From contig CAJQOV010000115.1 in the NCBI GenBank assembly GCA_905480065.1, forward strand, positions 1 through 26,256: a DNA stretch of 26,256 nt, in the 5' to 3' direction. Under the pieces are notes generated by a model. That model worked only from the letters and a program-made list of their open reading frames with translations. It searched no databases and was not told the DNA's origin. The first letter of the stretch is position 1, and every line of letters starts with the position of its first letter. The DNA is from an uncultured Gammaproteobacteria bacterium (lineage in GTDB: Bacteria > Pseudomonadota > Gammaproteobacteria > UBA9214). Positions 6,970 to 15,220 of the stretch are shown piece after piece. The position numbers were made by a program, and so were the translations under genes.

Positions 6970-7557
6970 ATGCCCGCTCACAAGTTGCTGCTACACCCGA
7001 AAGACGCCAGCTTTCGGGTACCGGTCAAGGTCCTTGCCGAACGGCTTCAGGACCTCGGACTGATCGGTACCGCCACACCACTGCCGGGCGGTGAGTTTTA
7101 CCCGGCCGGTGAATATTTCCTGCAGCTGGTCACATTTCTCGGCTGTGCGCCGAGCATCGAGCTTGACCCGCCGCGTGATCCTGCACAACTGGAAACTGCC
7201 AGCCGCGACGGGGCATTCTGCCATGTATTTCTCGACAGTCATGCACAGGCGCAGTTCCGTCACGATCCGCGCACCCCTGCGCCACGCTGCCCGCATTGCG
7301 GGGAATCCGTGGCAAACTGGACGGCGCTCCTCAACATCATTCACGAAAATCCCGCACAAGCACAGTGGACATGCACGGCCTGCGGACGTTGCGGTGATCT
7401 ATCCACGCTGCACTTGCGCAAAAGTGCCGCGCTCGCGAGTTGCTGGGTGGAAATTCGCGGCATCTACCCGTCCGAGGCCGTTCCCGGCGATGCCTTGTTG
7501 CAATGTCTGGGCAAGCTTGGCGGTGGAGACTGGCAGGCCATTTATCTGCAGGAATAA
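6970..7557 (+). CDS. Conserved hypothetical with cysteine zinc-ribbon-like motifs
   Basis: A 195-residue soluble protein I do not recognise by name. Residues 1-100 begin with a PAHKLLLHPKD segment and include FLGCAPSIELDPP. Two cysteine knuckles follow, APRCPHCGE and WTCTACGRCGDL, spaced about 25 residues apart as in a zinc ribbon, and a hydrophobic C-terminal segment ending DALLQCLGKLGGGDWQAIYLQ. It is divergent from the MBL hydrolase operon and precedes another small conserved gene by 62 nt on the same strand. The start ATG lacks a clear Shine-Dalgarno. A metal-binding role is inferred only from the cysteines. Confidence 0.75.
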   Translation: MPAHKLLLHPKDASFRVPVKVLAERLQDLGLIGTATPLPGGEFYPAGEYFLQLVTFLGCAPSIELDPPRDPAQLETASRDGAFCHVFLDSHAQAQFRHDPRTPAPRCPHCGESVANWTALLNIIHENPAQAQWTCTACGRCGDLSTLHLRKSAALASCWVEIRGIYPSEAVPGDALLQCLGKLGGGDWQAIYLQE

Positions 7558-7619
7558 AGCACTGCCACGAGTGTATGGTCTGTGCCACAATAGGGCAGCT
7601 GCAACCACCAGTGAATACC

Positions 7620-7910
7620 ATGACAGAACAGGAACTGAGCAAGGAAGAACGCATCCTGCGCGCAATGAAGCGTGTGCTGACCGATGTCGCAAAGGATACC
7701 TTCGCCAAACCGGGCCATCGTCACCCGCTCTCCGACACAACCATCGATGGAATCCGGCAATGCCTGGCATTGATTTCCGCACGGGAGTCCGAACTCAACG
7801 AAGCGGCCGGCCGCAGTATGAATGACCGTCCGCGTTTTATCGATGAACCGAAGTCATCTGTCGTCGTCACCCTGGATATTCCCGGTTCCCGCAACAAGGA
7901 CCCGCAATAA
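7620..7910 (+). CDS. Small conserved hypothetical protein (96 aa)
   Basis: A soluble, charged protein. The N-terminal helix region is SKEERILRAMKRVLTDVAKD, followed by HPLSDTTIDGIRQCLALISARE, then an extended segment (PRFIDEPKSSVVVTLDIPG). The pattern of two helices and a C-terminal strand looks like a conserved family of sulfur-oxidising and related Gammaproteobacteria, but I cannot name it firmly. The frame is open further upstream (to 7440), but that part overlaps the preceding gene; the ATG at 7620 is the sensible start. It sits 62 nt after the zinc-ribbon-like gene and may be co-transcribed. Two hairpins follow its stop. Confidence 0.7.
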   Translation: MTEQELSKEERILRAMKRVLTDVAKDTFAKPGHRHPLSDTTIDGIRQCLALISARESELNEAAGRSMNDRPRFIDEPKSSVVVTLDIPGSRNKDPQ

Positions 7911-7916
7911 ACCCTG

Positions 7917-7975
7917 GCTGGCAGCCACTGCCAGCTGCACGTAGATCCCCGTCCACCCGGTCAGTTTTGACCGGG
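7917..7975 (+). repeat. Two perfect 8-bp hairpins in the leader region of the TonB receptor operon
   Basis: GCTGGCAG-CCA-CTGCCAGC (7917-7935) and CCCGGTCA-GTTT-TGACCGGG (7956-7975). Neither is followed by a T-run, so they are not classic intrinsic terminators. They could end the preceding transcript by another route, or be structured RNA in the 262-nt region before the receptor gene. The rest of 7976-8172 shows only a weak -10-like TATAAA at 8133-8138. Confidence 0.5.
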
Positions 7976-8172
7976 AATCCTCCACTTCAGCAACACACCC
8001 GGGCGCCGATAGCCTGTGATCGCAGCCAGCCATGGGGCCGGCCAGCGGCGATCACGAATATTGCCATACTGTTCAACAGGTTGACGCGTCGCTGAAAGAA
8101 CAATCCTGGCCGGTCAGGAATCACTGCCAGCGTATAAATAGCGGAGCGCCTGTGCAACAGGGGTCGTCACAG

Positions 8173-10221
8173 ATGCATACCAGGCAACATCGAATCGGGG
8201 TAAAACCGACCGCCCGCCAGCCGCAACGCGCGCTATTTACCTGTGCCATCGCCGGGTTGTTGTCCTCCCTGCTGGCCTTGTCTGCGGCCCGGGCAGCCGA
8301 TGGAAACGAGCTGCCACCGGTCGATCTCATGGATATGAGTCTCGAGGCACTGATGAACATCGAGGTGACCTCGGTATCCAAGAGACCGCAGAAGAAATCT
8401 GAAACTGCCGCGGCGATATACGTCATTACCAGTGAGGAACTGCGCCGCTGGGGCGTTACGAATATACCGGATGCGCTGCGTCGTGTTCCTGGCCTGCAGG
8501 TTGCCCGCATCGACGCCGGCAAGTGGGCGATCACCGCACGAGGCTTCAACAGCCGCTTCGCCAACAAATTACTGGTAATGATCGACGGCCGCAGCGTCTA
8601 CACACCGCTGTTCGCCGGTGTCTACTGGGAAGCGAACGACGTCATGCTGGAAGACGTTGAGCGGATCGAGGTGATCCGCGGACCCGGCGGCACACTCTGG
8701 GGCGCAAACGCGGTGAATGGCGTAATCAATATCATTACCCGCTCCGCTGCAGATACCCAGGGGACCCTGACAAGCGCCGCCGCAGGTAACGAAGAGCATG
8801 GAATGGTCAGCGTTCGCTATGGCGGACGTACTGCAGACCAGAAATATTACCGTGTCTATGGCAAGTTTCATGCTGTGGATAGCGGGGAAGCCATTGCTAC
8901 CGGCATGTTCCCGCCAGTGGCGCATGATGACAATCAGCTGCTGCAAGGCGGTTTCCGGGCAGACTGGGGCAAGGGCACGGCAGACAGCTTCACCGTGCAG
9001 GGCGATGTTTACCATGTCCGTGCCGGGCAGGAACTGCTCATCGCGACTTCAGCAAACCCGCTGGTGGAGGACGCACGCCACAAGGGCGGCAACCTGCTGT
9101 CGAGGTGGAGTCACAAAAGCGGCCCGGCATCGAACTATACCGTGCAAGCCTACCTTGACCATGTCGGCCTCGATAGCGGCGTCCTGTTTGAAGACCGCAA
9201 CACGCTGGATCTGGATTTTCAGCATCACTTCCAGGCAGCGGAAAGTCATGACCTGATCTGGGGCCTTAACTTCCGCACCATCCAGGATGATACTGACCCG
9301 ACCCGGATATTCTGGCTGGACCCGTCACGCCGCACGGTAAACCTTTATAGCGCTTTCGTGCAGGACGAGATTGCCCTGTTTGAGGGGCGCGCCAACCTCA
9401 CATTAGGTTCAAAGTTCGAGCACAATGATTTTACCGGTTTCGAACTGCAACCGAATGCCCGTCTGACCTGGCTGACTGACTCCGGGAATACCATCTGGGG
9501 ATCACTATCACGCGCCGTACGCACGCCTGCACGCGGCGAACATGATGTAGTCCTTGCAGTGATCCCGCCAGCACCTGCGCCGCCGCCACTGACCATCTTC
9601 GGCGACGACCGGTTTGCTGCGGAAACGCTGATTGCCTATGAACTCGGCTATCGATGCTCTGTGTCCAGGCGCATATCCATGGACATTACCGCCTTCTATA
9701 ACGTTTACGAAAAACTGCGTACGGTTGATGTCTATACGCCAGTCCCGCCGCTGGAGGCGGTCTTCGGCAATAACCTGGAAGGGAACACACAGGGACTTGA
9801 GATCGACGCGCGCTGGAAAGTAAATGATCGATTAACAGTTAACGCCAACTATACGCGGCTGGATATTGACCTGGATCTGGTCAATAACAGCATGGATACG
9901 CTGGCGCAGGGTGCAGAGGATGCCTCGCCAGCCCACCAGGGCAACCTGTGGCTGGCGGCAGATATCGAGAACAACCTGCAACTGGATGCAGGTTTGCGCT
10001 ATGTCGGTCACATCCATACACCGGGCATGCCCGCAGACATGCCTGCATACCTGGCCTTCGATGCACGGATAGGGTGGAATCCACGGCCGGGACTTGAGCT
10101 TTCAATGACCGGGCAAAACCTGTTCGACAGTGCTCATGCAGAGTTCAGCCCGGATTTCATTTACTCGCTGCCTACCGAGGTTGAACGGAGTATCTACGGA
10201 AAGATACTGCTGAAGTTCTGA
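8173..10221 (+). CDS. TonB-dependent outer-membrane receptor of a YfiR/c-di-GMP operon
   Basis: A 682-residue outer-membrane beta-barrel. The start is the ATG at 8173: CAGGGG lies about nine bases upstream and a normal signal peptide follows (hydrophobic 21-38, cleavage near AARA-A at 41); an earlier in-frame ATG (8032) would bury it. The TonB box region is not certain. The plug domain is clear: VTSVSKRPQKKSET, IYVITSEELRRWG, IPDALRRVPGLQVARI, ARGFNSRFANKLLVMIDGRS, VERIEVIRGPGGTLWGANAV, NGVINIIT. The barrel ends in the outer-membrane signature KILLKF with terminal Phe. It is followed after 3 nt by a YfiR-family gene and then by a GGDEF-EAL gene. Ligand unknown; nothing here supports an iron or B12 assignment. 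Confidence 0.93.
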   Translation: MHTRQHRIGVKPTARQPQRALFTCAIAGLLSSLLALSAARAADGNELPPVDLMDMSLEALMNIEVTSVSKRPQKKSETAAAIYVITSEELRRWGVTNIPDALRRVPGLQVARIDAGKWAITARGFNSRFANKLLVMIDGRSVYTPLFAGVYWEANDVMLEDVERIEVIRGPGGTLWGANAVNGVINIITRSAADTQGTLTSAAAGNEEHGMVSVRYGGRTADQKYYRVYGKFHAVDSGEAIATGMFPPVAHDDNQLLQGGFRADWGKGTADSFTVQGDVYHVRAGQELLIATSANPLVEDARHKGGNLLSRWSHKSGPASNYTVQAYLDHVGLDSGVLFEDRNTLDLDFQHHFQAAESHDLIWGLNFRTIQDDTDPTRIFWLDPSRRTVNLYSAFVQDEIALFEGRANLTLGSKFEHNDFTGFELQPNARLTWLTDSGNTIWGSLSRAVRTPARGEHDVVLAVIPPAPAPPPLTIFGDDRFAAETLIAYELGYRCSVSRRISMDITAFYNVYEKLRTVDVYTPVPPLEAVFGNNLEGNTQGLEIDARWKVNDRLTVNANYTRLDIDLDLVNNSMDTLAQGAEDASPAHQGNLWLAADIENNLQLDAGLRYVGHIHTPGMPADMPAYLAFDARIGWNPRPGLELSMTGQNLFDSAHAEFSPDFIYSLPTEVERSIYGKILLKF

Positions 10222-10224
10222 TTT

Positions 10225-10809
10225 ATGCCTGCTCACACAAACAGGAGTACTGATCGGTTACATAACCGGCTACACAAGCCGGTTCGGATGTTATACCTGT
10301 GCTGCACGCTGCTGACGCTGCTGGCACCCTGTGGATCGCAGGCCGGTGACCCGGTGCAGGAGGAATACCGGGTCAAGGCCGCCTTTCTGTACAATTTCGC
10401 CCGCTTCACCAACTGGCCTGCGAACGAGACCGGCACATTCCATCTCTGCATCCTGGGAATCAATCCGTTCGACGGGGCTGTTGACTCATTGCGCGACAAG
10501 ACGGTACACGATCAGCCACTGTCCATAGTACATATCACCAGCGCCATGGAAGCAGCGCAGTGCCAGCTGTTGTATATCAGCCCGTCATTAGCAGGACAGC
10601 TCAATGAAATTATTCCTGTACTCGGCAGGTTCCCTGCACTGACAGTCAGTGATATCGACGGGTTTATCGGTCGTGGCGGCATCATCGGGTTCCTGGTGAT
10701 CGACGACAGGATTCGTTTTGAGATCAACATTACCGCGGCCAGCGAGGCCGGGTTATCCATCAGTTCCAAGCTGCTGTCACTGGCCACAACCGTAAAGAGC
10801 GGCAGGTAA
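10225..10809 (+). CDS. YfiR-family periplasmic protein
   Basis: YfiR (DUF4154) proteins are periplasmic partners that repress membrane diguanylate cyclases of the YfiN type. The 194-residue product has an N-terminal hydrophobic segment (about 22-35, LYLCCTLLTLLAP) forming a signal peptide. It then shows the family hallmark EEYRVKAAFLYNFARFTNWP and FHLCILGINPF, with late segments GGIIGFLVIDDRIRFEIN and LSISSKLLSLA. Cysteines occur at about 75 and 113, compatible with the redox-sensitive disulfides known in P. aeruginosa YfiR. An internal ATG at 10288 would give a shorter leader. The gene is 3 nt after the receptor and 4 nt before the GGDEF-EAL gene, so the three proteins are surely co-expressed. 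Confidence 0.92.
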   Translation: MPAHTNRSTDRLHNRLHKPVRMLYLCCTLLTLLAPCGSQAGDPVQEEYRVKAAFLYNFARFTNWPANETGTFHLCILGINPFDGAVDSLRDKTVHDQPLSIVHITSAMEAAQCQLLYISPSLAGQLNEIIPVLGRFPALTVSDIDGFIGRGGIIGFLVIDDRIRFEINITAASEAGLSISSKLLSLATTVKSGR

Positions 10810-10813
10810 CCGG

Positions 10814-12964
10814 ATGCAAGTTCTTTACCATATATCGATTCGCCACAAGCTGACCATGATCATCATGATCATAGTTACCATTTCGTTACTGCTCTCCAGC
10901 CTGGCCTTTATCACCAGCGACCGGCTGTATACGCAGAAGAACGTAGGCGACAACCTGCGCATCATGGCTGACATGATCGCCGCAAACAGCACTGCCGCGA
11001 TTCTGTTCGGCGATTCCACTGCAGCAGCAGAGACACTGGGCTTTCTCGGCGCGCAGAACAATATCGAGTCAGGCGTCATCTACGATGTCGATCACGAGAT
11101 ATTTGCCCGCTACAGCAAGACCGGAAACACCGAACTACTGCCCGATTCTACGGCGCACGATGAGAACCTGCTATTCTGGGACGATCACGTCGATCTGTTT
11201 ACCAACATCAATTATCAGGGCGAGGTCATCGGGAATATCTACCTGCGTTCGGACCTGCAGGCGGCACGCGACCGGCTTGCATGGTTCCTCGGCATCGTAC
11301 TTGCTGTGCTGGCAGGTTCACTACTGGTTGCTTACAAGATGATTTCCGGGATGCAACATATCATCACCGCCCCGCTGCTGCGTCTCTCGGCCATTGCACG
11401 ATGCATCAGCACCGAGCGCAATTACAGCCTGCGTGTACAGGGTTCAGGTAAGGACGAGCTTGGCACCCTGATCCACGACTTCAACGCAATGCTTGACGAA
11501 ATCCAGATGCGTGACGAGCAGCTCAAGGACCACAGGCATGAGCTCGAACAACGAGTCGCGCAACGCACAAACGAGCTTGAGCAGGCCAACCGGCAACTGG
11601 CTTCCTCGAAAGAACAGGCAGAATCAGTGGCGAAGCGCATGGAATACCATGCTCACCATGATGCCCTTACCGGCCTGCCCAACCGTGTACTGCTGAATGA
11701 CCGGCTGCATAGCGAGCTGTCCCATGCGTGCCGCGACCAGTCCATGCTGGCCGTATTGTTCCTCGACCTGGACCGATTCAAACTCATCAACGACTCGCTC
11801 GGTCACGCCACGGGTGACCAGTTACTGCGCATCGTTTCAGGTCGCCTGAAAAACTGCCTGCGTGACGGAGACACCGTCGCCCGCCTGGGCGGTGATGAGT
11901 TCATGGTATTGCTGCCGCGCATCTCCAGTTCGTCCGATGCCGGACGCATCAGCAACAAGATCATCGAGGAATTGTCGCAATCCTGCAGCTGCAACGGCCA
12001 TGATCTGCATATCACCACCAGCGTGGGAATCAGCATCTATCCGCATGACGGGACCGACACAGAAACCCTGATCAAGCATGCCGATATCAGCATGTACCGC
12101 GCCAAGGAACTGGGTCGCAACAAGGTCGCCTATTTCACCCAGGAAATGAACCTGAGTTCACGCCGGCGACTGGCACTGGAAACCAGTCTGCGCAAGGCGC
12201 TGGCAAACAATCAGCTGAAACTCTTCTACCAGCCAATCATCGATCTCGCACGCAACCGCATTGCCGGTGTCGAGGCACTGTTGCGCTGGGAATTACCCGG
12301 ATCCGGTTTTGTCAGCCCGCGCGATTTTATTCCGATTGCTGAAGAAAGCGGTCTGATTGCACCGATCGGCGAATGGGTATTACGTAGCGCGTTCGCACAG
12401 CTGCATGAATGGCACACCTCCGGCTTCCCGGACCTGACAATTGCAGTCAACCTGTCATCGGTACAGCTGTCTCGCTCGGGTTTCGCAAATATACTGGAAA
12501 GTGCGCTGATCGATTCCGGCATCACTCCGGCCTGCGTGGAACTCGAAGTCACCGAAAATGTTGCCATGAAGAACATCGAATCTACATCAGCGACTTTGCA
12601 CAAGCTGAAGAAAATGGGGGTAACGATTGCCATGGATGACTTCGGCACCGGTTACTCCTCTCTCAGCTGTCTGCGTCAATTACCAATCGATAGCGTCAAA
12701 CTCGACAAGTCCTTTGTCTGCGAGATCCCGGAAAACAAGGAAGACACTCTGATCGCACAGGCAATCATCGCCATGACCGGCAGCCTGAACATGTCACTGG
12801 TGGTGGAAGGCATTGAAAATGTGAAACAACTCAATTTCTTCAGGCAACAGGGATGCACCCTGGCGCAGGGTTACCTGTTCAGCAAACCGGTAACCGCCGA
12901 TGCCATGCTGGAGTTATTGCATAACCAGACCATACCCGGATCACTCAACCTGGTGAATAACTAG
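10814..12964 (+). CDS. Membrane GGDEF-EAL enzyme with YfiN-like sensor (c-di-GMP synthase/phosphodiesterase)
   Basis: A 716-residue inner-membrane protein. In order: TM1 (13-33), a periplasmic CHASE8/YfiN-like sensor (35-155) with ANSTAAILFGDSTAA, TM2 (157-175), HAMP (about 178-232), coiled coil, GGDEF domain (280-445) and EAL domain (455-705). The GGDEF motif is intact (359-363, RLGGDEF) and preceded at the canonical five-residue spacing by the inhibitory I-site R350-D-G-D353. The EAL motif is intact (E487-A-L in GVEALLRWE), and DDFGTGYSSL and KLDKSF are present, so both activities look competent. The neighbours YfiR and TonB receptor suggest that outer-membrane ligand status is passed through YfiR to this enzyme. 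P. aeruginosa YfiN ends after GGDEF; the EAL fusion here could allow switching rather than only synthesis. Confidence 0.94.
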   Translation: MQVLYHISIRHKLTMIIMIIVTISLLLSSLAFITSDRLYTQKNVGDNLRIMADMIAANSTAAILFGDSTAAAETLGFLGAQNNIESGVIYDVDHEIFARYSKTGNTELLPDSTAHDENLLFWDDHVDLFTNINYQGEVIGNIYLRSDLQAARDRLAWFLGIVLAVLAGSLLVAYKMISGMQHIITAPLLRLSAIARCISTERNYSLRVQGSGKDELGTLIHDFNAMLDEIQMRDEQLKDHRHELEQRVAQRTNELEQANRQLASSKEQAESVAKRMEYHAHHDALTGLPNRVLLNDRLHSELSHACRDQSMLAVLFLDLDRFKLINDSLGHATGDQLLRIVSGRLKNCLRDGDTVARLGGDEFMVLLPRISSSSDAGRISNKIIEELSQSCSCNGHDLHITTSVGISIYPHDGTDTETLIKHADISMYRAKELGRNKVAYFTQEMNLSSRRRLALETSLRKALANNQLKLFYQPIIDLARNRIAGVEALLRWELPGSGFVSPRDFIPIAEESGLIAPIGEWVLRSAFAQLHEWHTSGFPDLTIAVNLSSVQLSRSGFANILESALIDSGITPACVELEVTENVAMKNIESTSATLHKLKKMGVTIAMDDFGTGYSSLSCLRQLPIDSVKLDKSFVCEIPENKEDTLIAQAIIAMTGSLNMSLVVEGIENVKQLNFFRQQGCTLAQGYLFSKPVTADAMLELLHNQTIPGSLNLVNN

Positions 12965-13027
12965 CCATCACGGCCTGTATTGCGGATTTTTACCGGTCTT
13001 TTCGCCTTTGCTGCGCTCAACCTGCCA

Positions 13028-13309
13028 CTAGCGGATCGGTGCCGACCGGGGCACGTGCAAATCATTCCACTGCTGTGGCGGTACGGCTTGCCACACGGTG
13101 CCGTTCGTGGCCGGCAACACCGGACTGTAGGGCGCACCCTGCCATGGGTATGGCTGATAACCGGGAGCCGGGCCGCGCCAGCCGGTAAAGTCGTTATTAC
13201 GGTGCCCGGTTCCGAAGGAAAAACAGAAGGCCTGTGCTGCAACGGTCCAGGTTAGCATCACCAGCACCAGAGCCAGCTGCATACTTTTTTTACACTTGGA
13301 AGCCATCAT
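13028..13309 (-). CDS. Small secreted Gly/Pro/Trp-rich protein
   Basis: A 93-residue exported protein. After MMASKCKKS comes a hydrophobic stretch (MQLALVLVMLTWTVAAQA) ending in an AQA signal-peptidase site. The mature part is low complexity and aromatic: FCFSFGTGHRNND, a GWRGPAPGYQPYPWQGAPY segment and a WNDLHVP tail. Composition resembles small exported proteins of sulfur-oxidising bacteria, but it is not a clear sulfur globule protein, and I leave the function open. AAGGAG (13316-13321) overlaps the TAA of the upstream gene, so translation is coupled to it. Either of two adjacent ATGs (13307 or 13304) could start it. It converges with the GGDEF-EAL gene. Confidence 0.7.
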   Translation of the reverse strand: MMASKCKKSMQLALVLVMLTWTVAAQAFCFSFGTGHRNNDFTGWRGPAPGYQPYPWQGAPYSPVLPATNGTVWQAVPPQQWNDLHVPRSAPIR

Positions 13310-13319
13310 GGAGTTCTCC

Positions 13320-13667
13320 TTACAGCAATTGCCAGGGCGTCTCATCTGACAGGTTGAGCACGCGACTGACGATTTCAATGCCGCGTTCGGTAAATGCGTC
13401 GAGTTGTTGCCAATCAGTGTGCTGCCCGATGACCTCGGCACCGTCCTGCATGATGATTCTCATAGCAAGCATTTTGCTGGCTGCACCGGGGAGTTTCTCG
13501 GCAGTAATGTACATACCGGGCTCGGTGTCCTGCCCCCTGACTACAGCCATGATGTAACGATATTCAATACCATCGCTGCTGTCGATCTCGCCCAGCACGG
13601 TAACCGTAAACTCGCCGAGTCGGTAGCGACGCTTCGGTAGTGCAGTACGAATTCCGGGTTTATTCAT
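13320..13667 (-). CDS. Conserved hypothetical protein, coupled to the small secreted protein
   Basis: A 115-residue soluble protein without signal peptide. The pattern (RYRLGEFTVTVLGEI, YRYIMAVVRGQDTEPGMYI, AMRIIMQDGAEVIG) suggests an alpha/beta or beta-sandwich fold with a C-terminal helix (FTERGIEIVSRVLNL). I do not recognise a named family. Its stop codon is part of the Shine-Dalgarno of the following secreted protein gene, so they form a two-gene unit. Tentatively it assists or regulates its partner. Confidence 0.7.
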   Translation of the reverse strand: MNKPGIRTALPKRRYRLGEFTVTVLGEIDSSDGIEYRYIMAVVRGQDTEPGMYITAEKLPGAASKMLAMRIIMQDGAEVIGQHTDWQQLDAFTERGIEIVSRVLNLSDETPWQLL

Positions 13668-13854
13668 GGATATCCCATTGACCGGCAGGCGATAGATAAT
13701 GAATCATCACTTCCGCACGATATCGCACCGGAACCGGCCGCGCCAACAAAATTAACACACCGGCTGTACCCGGGCCCATACCACAGGCCGTTGCCATGCA
13801 ATACGGCCGGTTTTCGCCTAGACTGGACCGGGATACCCGTACAGGACTGTAACC

Positions 13855-14280
13855 ATGATAGATCTGATCTGCCCGTTCTGCGCCACACTGTCCAAAGCCG
13901 ATTTTTCCTGTCCGCGCGCCGGCCCGGTGATCCGGCGCGGCGGTACGGAATTTGTCTGCGGCTCGGATGATGCGCACGCGCGCTGCCGGTTATTCTTCGA
14001 AGCCTGCAAGGCTGCCGCCTTGCCGGCATTCGGCCTGGAGGATGATCTTACGCAGATGCCACAGAGTACCCTGATCAAGATCCAGTTCGGCAGCCTGCTG
14101 GGATTGCGGCGCATCACGGCCGGCGCGCCGGATCCGGCAGCACAGATAGAGAATATAGATGCCTTGCTGAACGCTGCACTGGTGAAATTCGGCAGCCTTG
14201 AGGCCATTCCCTGCGCGTCACTAATCGACGATATCAGCCAATACCGGCTGCCACGCCGCCGCGGGCGGCAGGTGGACTGA
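13855..14280 (+). CDS. Cysteine-rich small protein, paralogue of the 16175 gene
   Basis: A 141-residue protein. The N-terminus is cysteine-rich (DLICPFCATLSKADFSCPRAG, then FVCGSDD, ARCRLFFEAC), suggesting zinc or Fe-S binding. The C-terminal half (about 65-140) has IKIQFGSLLGLRRI, then IENIDALLNAALVKFGSLEAIP and ends PRRRGRQVD. The same architecture appears in the gene at 16175-16639 (IRVQTGGMLGLQTA, VEDIISLIDKGLQRYTSIEQFP, GRRKRG), so the two are homologous. Its start ATG has AGGA about eight bases upstream. It diverges from the 13667 gene. The function is unknown. Confidence 0.75.
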   Translation: MIDLICPFCATLSKADFSCPRAGPVIRRGGTEFVCGSDDAHARCRLFFEACKAAALPAFGLEDDLTQMPQSTLIKIQFGSLLGLRRITAGAPDPAAQIENIDALLNAALVKFGSLEAIPCASLIDDISQYRLPRRRGRQVD

Positions 14281-14329
14281 CAGCACTCGCGGTGGCTGCC
14301 GTTTTACAGCCAGGCCTCGTGAACGGAAC

Positions 14330-14731
14330 CTAGTCGGTACGCTCGGATTCGCGCCAGGCAAACGAGCAGTCGAGGTGGGTACGTACGGTAATCAGGCCAC
14401 TAAGGCCGTCTTCGAGCATGATGTCGACCGGGCGGCGCCGGCGCAGGCGCTTGCAGGGTTGCTGCAGCCAATGCAAACCGATCTGGTGGTTACGCGGGAA
14501 AGTGGTACGCAAGGCATCGGCAATCCCCAGCAAGTGCTCCACGCGTTTCAGCACGTCCGGGTCATCCGGCAACGGCGTGTCATCCTGATAACAGCGCAGG
14601 CTGCGGCCGGTCTTTTCAGCAACTAATGCCAACATTGCCACCTGATCAGGCGTGCTGATCCCCCATTCCTCGAGGAGGTTGATCACCATGCGTCCCAGAT
14701 CGAGACGATCCTGTTCGGTCAGACTTTTCAT
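14330..14731 (-). CDS. Xre/MbcA/ParS-type antitoxin-like protein (DUF2384), no toxin neighbour
   Basis: A 133-residue protein. The first 45 residues (TEQDRLDLGRMVINLLEEWG, TPDQVAMLALVAE) form an Xre-like helical domain. The later part has a ring of family features: VLKRVEHLLGIADALRTTFP, QIGLHWLQQPCKRLRRRRPVDIMLEDG and a C-terminal helix (GLITVRTHLDCSFAW), which is the ParS/MbcA/DUF2384 toxin-binding pattern. In typical modules a RES-domain toxin gene is adjacent. None is found here; both neighbours are unrelated and about 490 bp upstream is non-coding. It may act as a stand-alone DNA-binding protein or pair with a toxin encoded elsewhere. Confidence 0.75.
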   Translation of the reverse strand: MKSLTEQDRLDLGRMVINLLEEWGISTPDQVAMLALVAEKTGRSLRCYQDDTPLPDDPDVLKRVEHLLGIADALRTTFPRNHQIGLHWLQQPCKRLRRRRPVDIMLEDGLSGLITVRTHLDCSFAWRESERTD

Positions 14732-15220
14732 TTATCCGCACGACTCCATCAATAAAAACTGCCGGGCGTGCTCAGGAAACGCGTGGCTCTGCGGGTTCCG
14801 GCAAGCTGCATAGCGCCATATTACCTGATTTGAAACAGTACGTCCGGACGGCGCGCGATAACACATGCAGTGATCGGTTGAGCGGAAGCAGATAAAAAAC
14901 ATTAAATCAGCTGGTTGCGAAATATCCATAGAACCGGAACGGGCATTGGTGGAGGTTCCAGGCGCATTACCGCAGGCTGCAGTGTGACCATGGACCCGAG
15001 CGTGAGGAACATGCTGGTTCTGCATGAGCCAGCACGATCTTGCCCGGGTAGCGCGCCACGCCGGGGCAGCAATCTTGCAGCTGCGTCCGCAGACCAGTCG
15101 AAACGGCAATCCCTGCATAACCAGCACGCGGGTGTACCGGGCTGCTGACGCTTGTCGCCACGCTTGCACTGAAAAGGTTAGTATTGACCAGGTGTATATG
15201 GAATTTCTTACAGAATCGAG
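14732..15220. other. Non-coding gap of about 490 bp, no gene supported
   Basis: Several open frames exist on both strands, but none has family resemblance, a good ribosome site or sensible composition. A 66-codon plus-strand frame (15024-15224) overlaps the next start as ATGA, but its sequence looks random. No tRNA or clear terminator was seen. Confidence 0.5.

Noticed and set aside
7911..8172. Possible cobalamin riboswitch before the TonB receptor gene (GCCACTG and GGGAATCC are present)
   Set aside because: The order and spacing of the B12-box elements are wrong and the two hairpins do not match the riboswitch fold; the receptor neighbours are YfiR and GGDEF-EAL rather than cobalamin genes.
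13660..14029. Overlapping minus-strand frames beneath the 13855 gene
   Set aside because: They are shadows of the plus-strand gene, which has a paralogue at 16175 and clear cysteine motifs.
14732..15169. A 145-codon minus-strand frame in the 14.7-15.2 kb gap
   Set aside because: Composition is Arg/Cys/Ser-heavy and looks random; no domain pattern or ribosome site.
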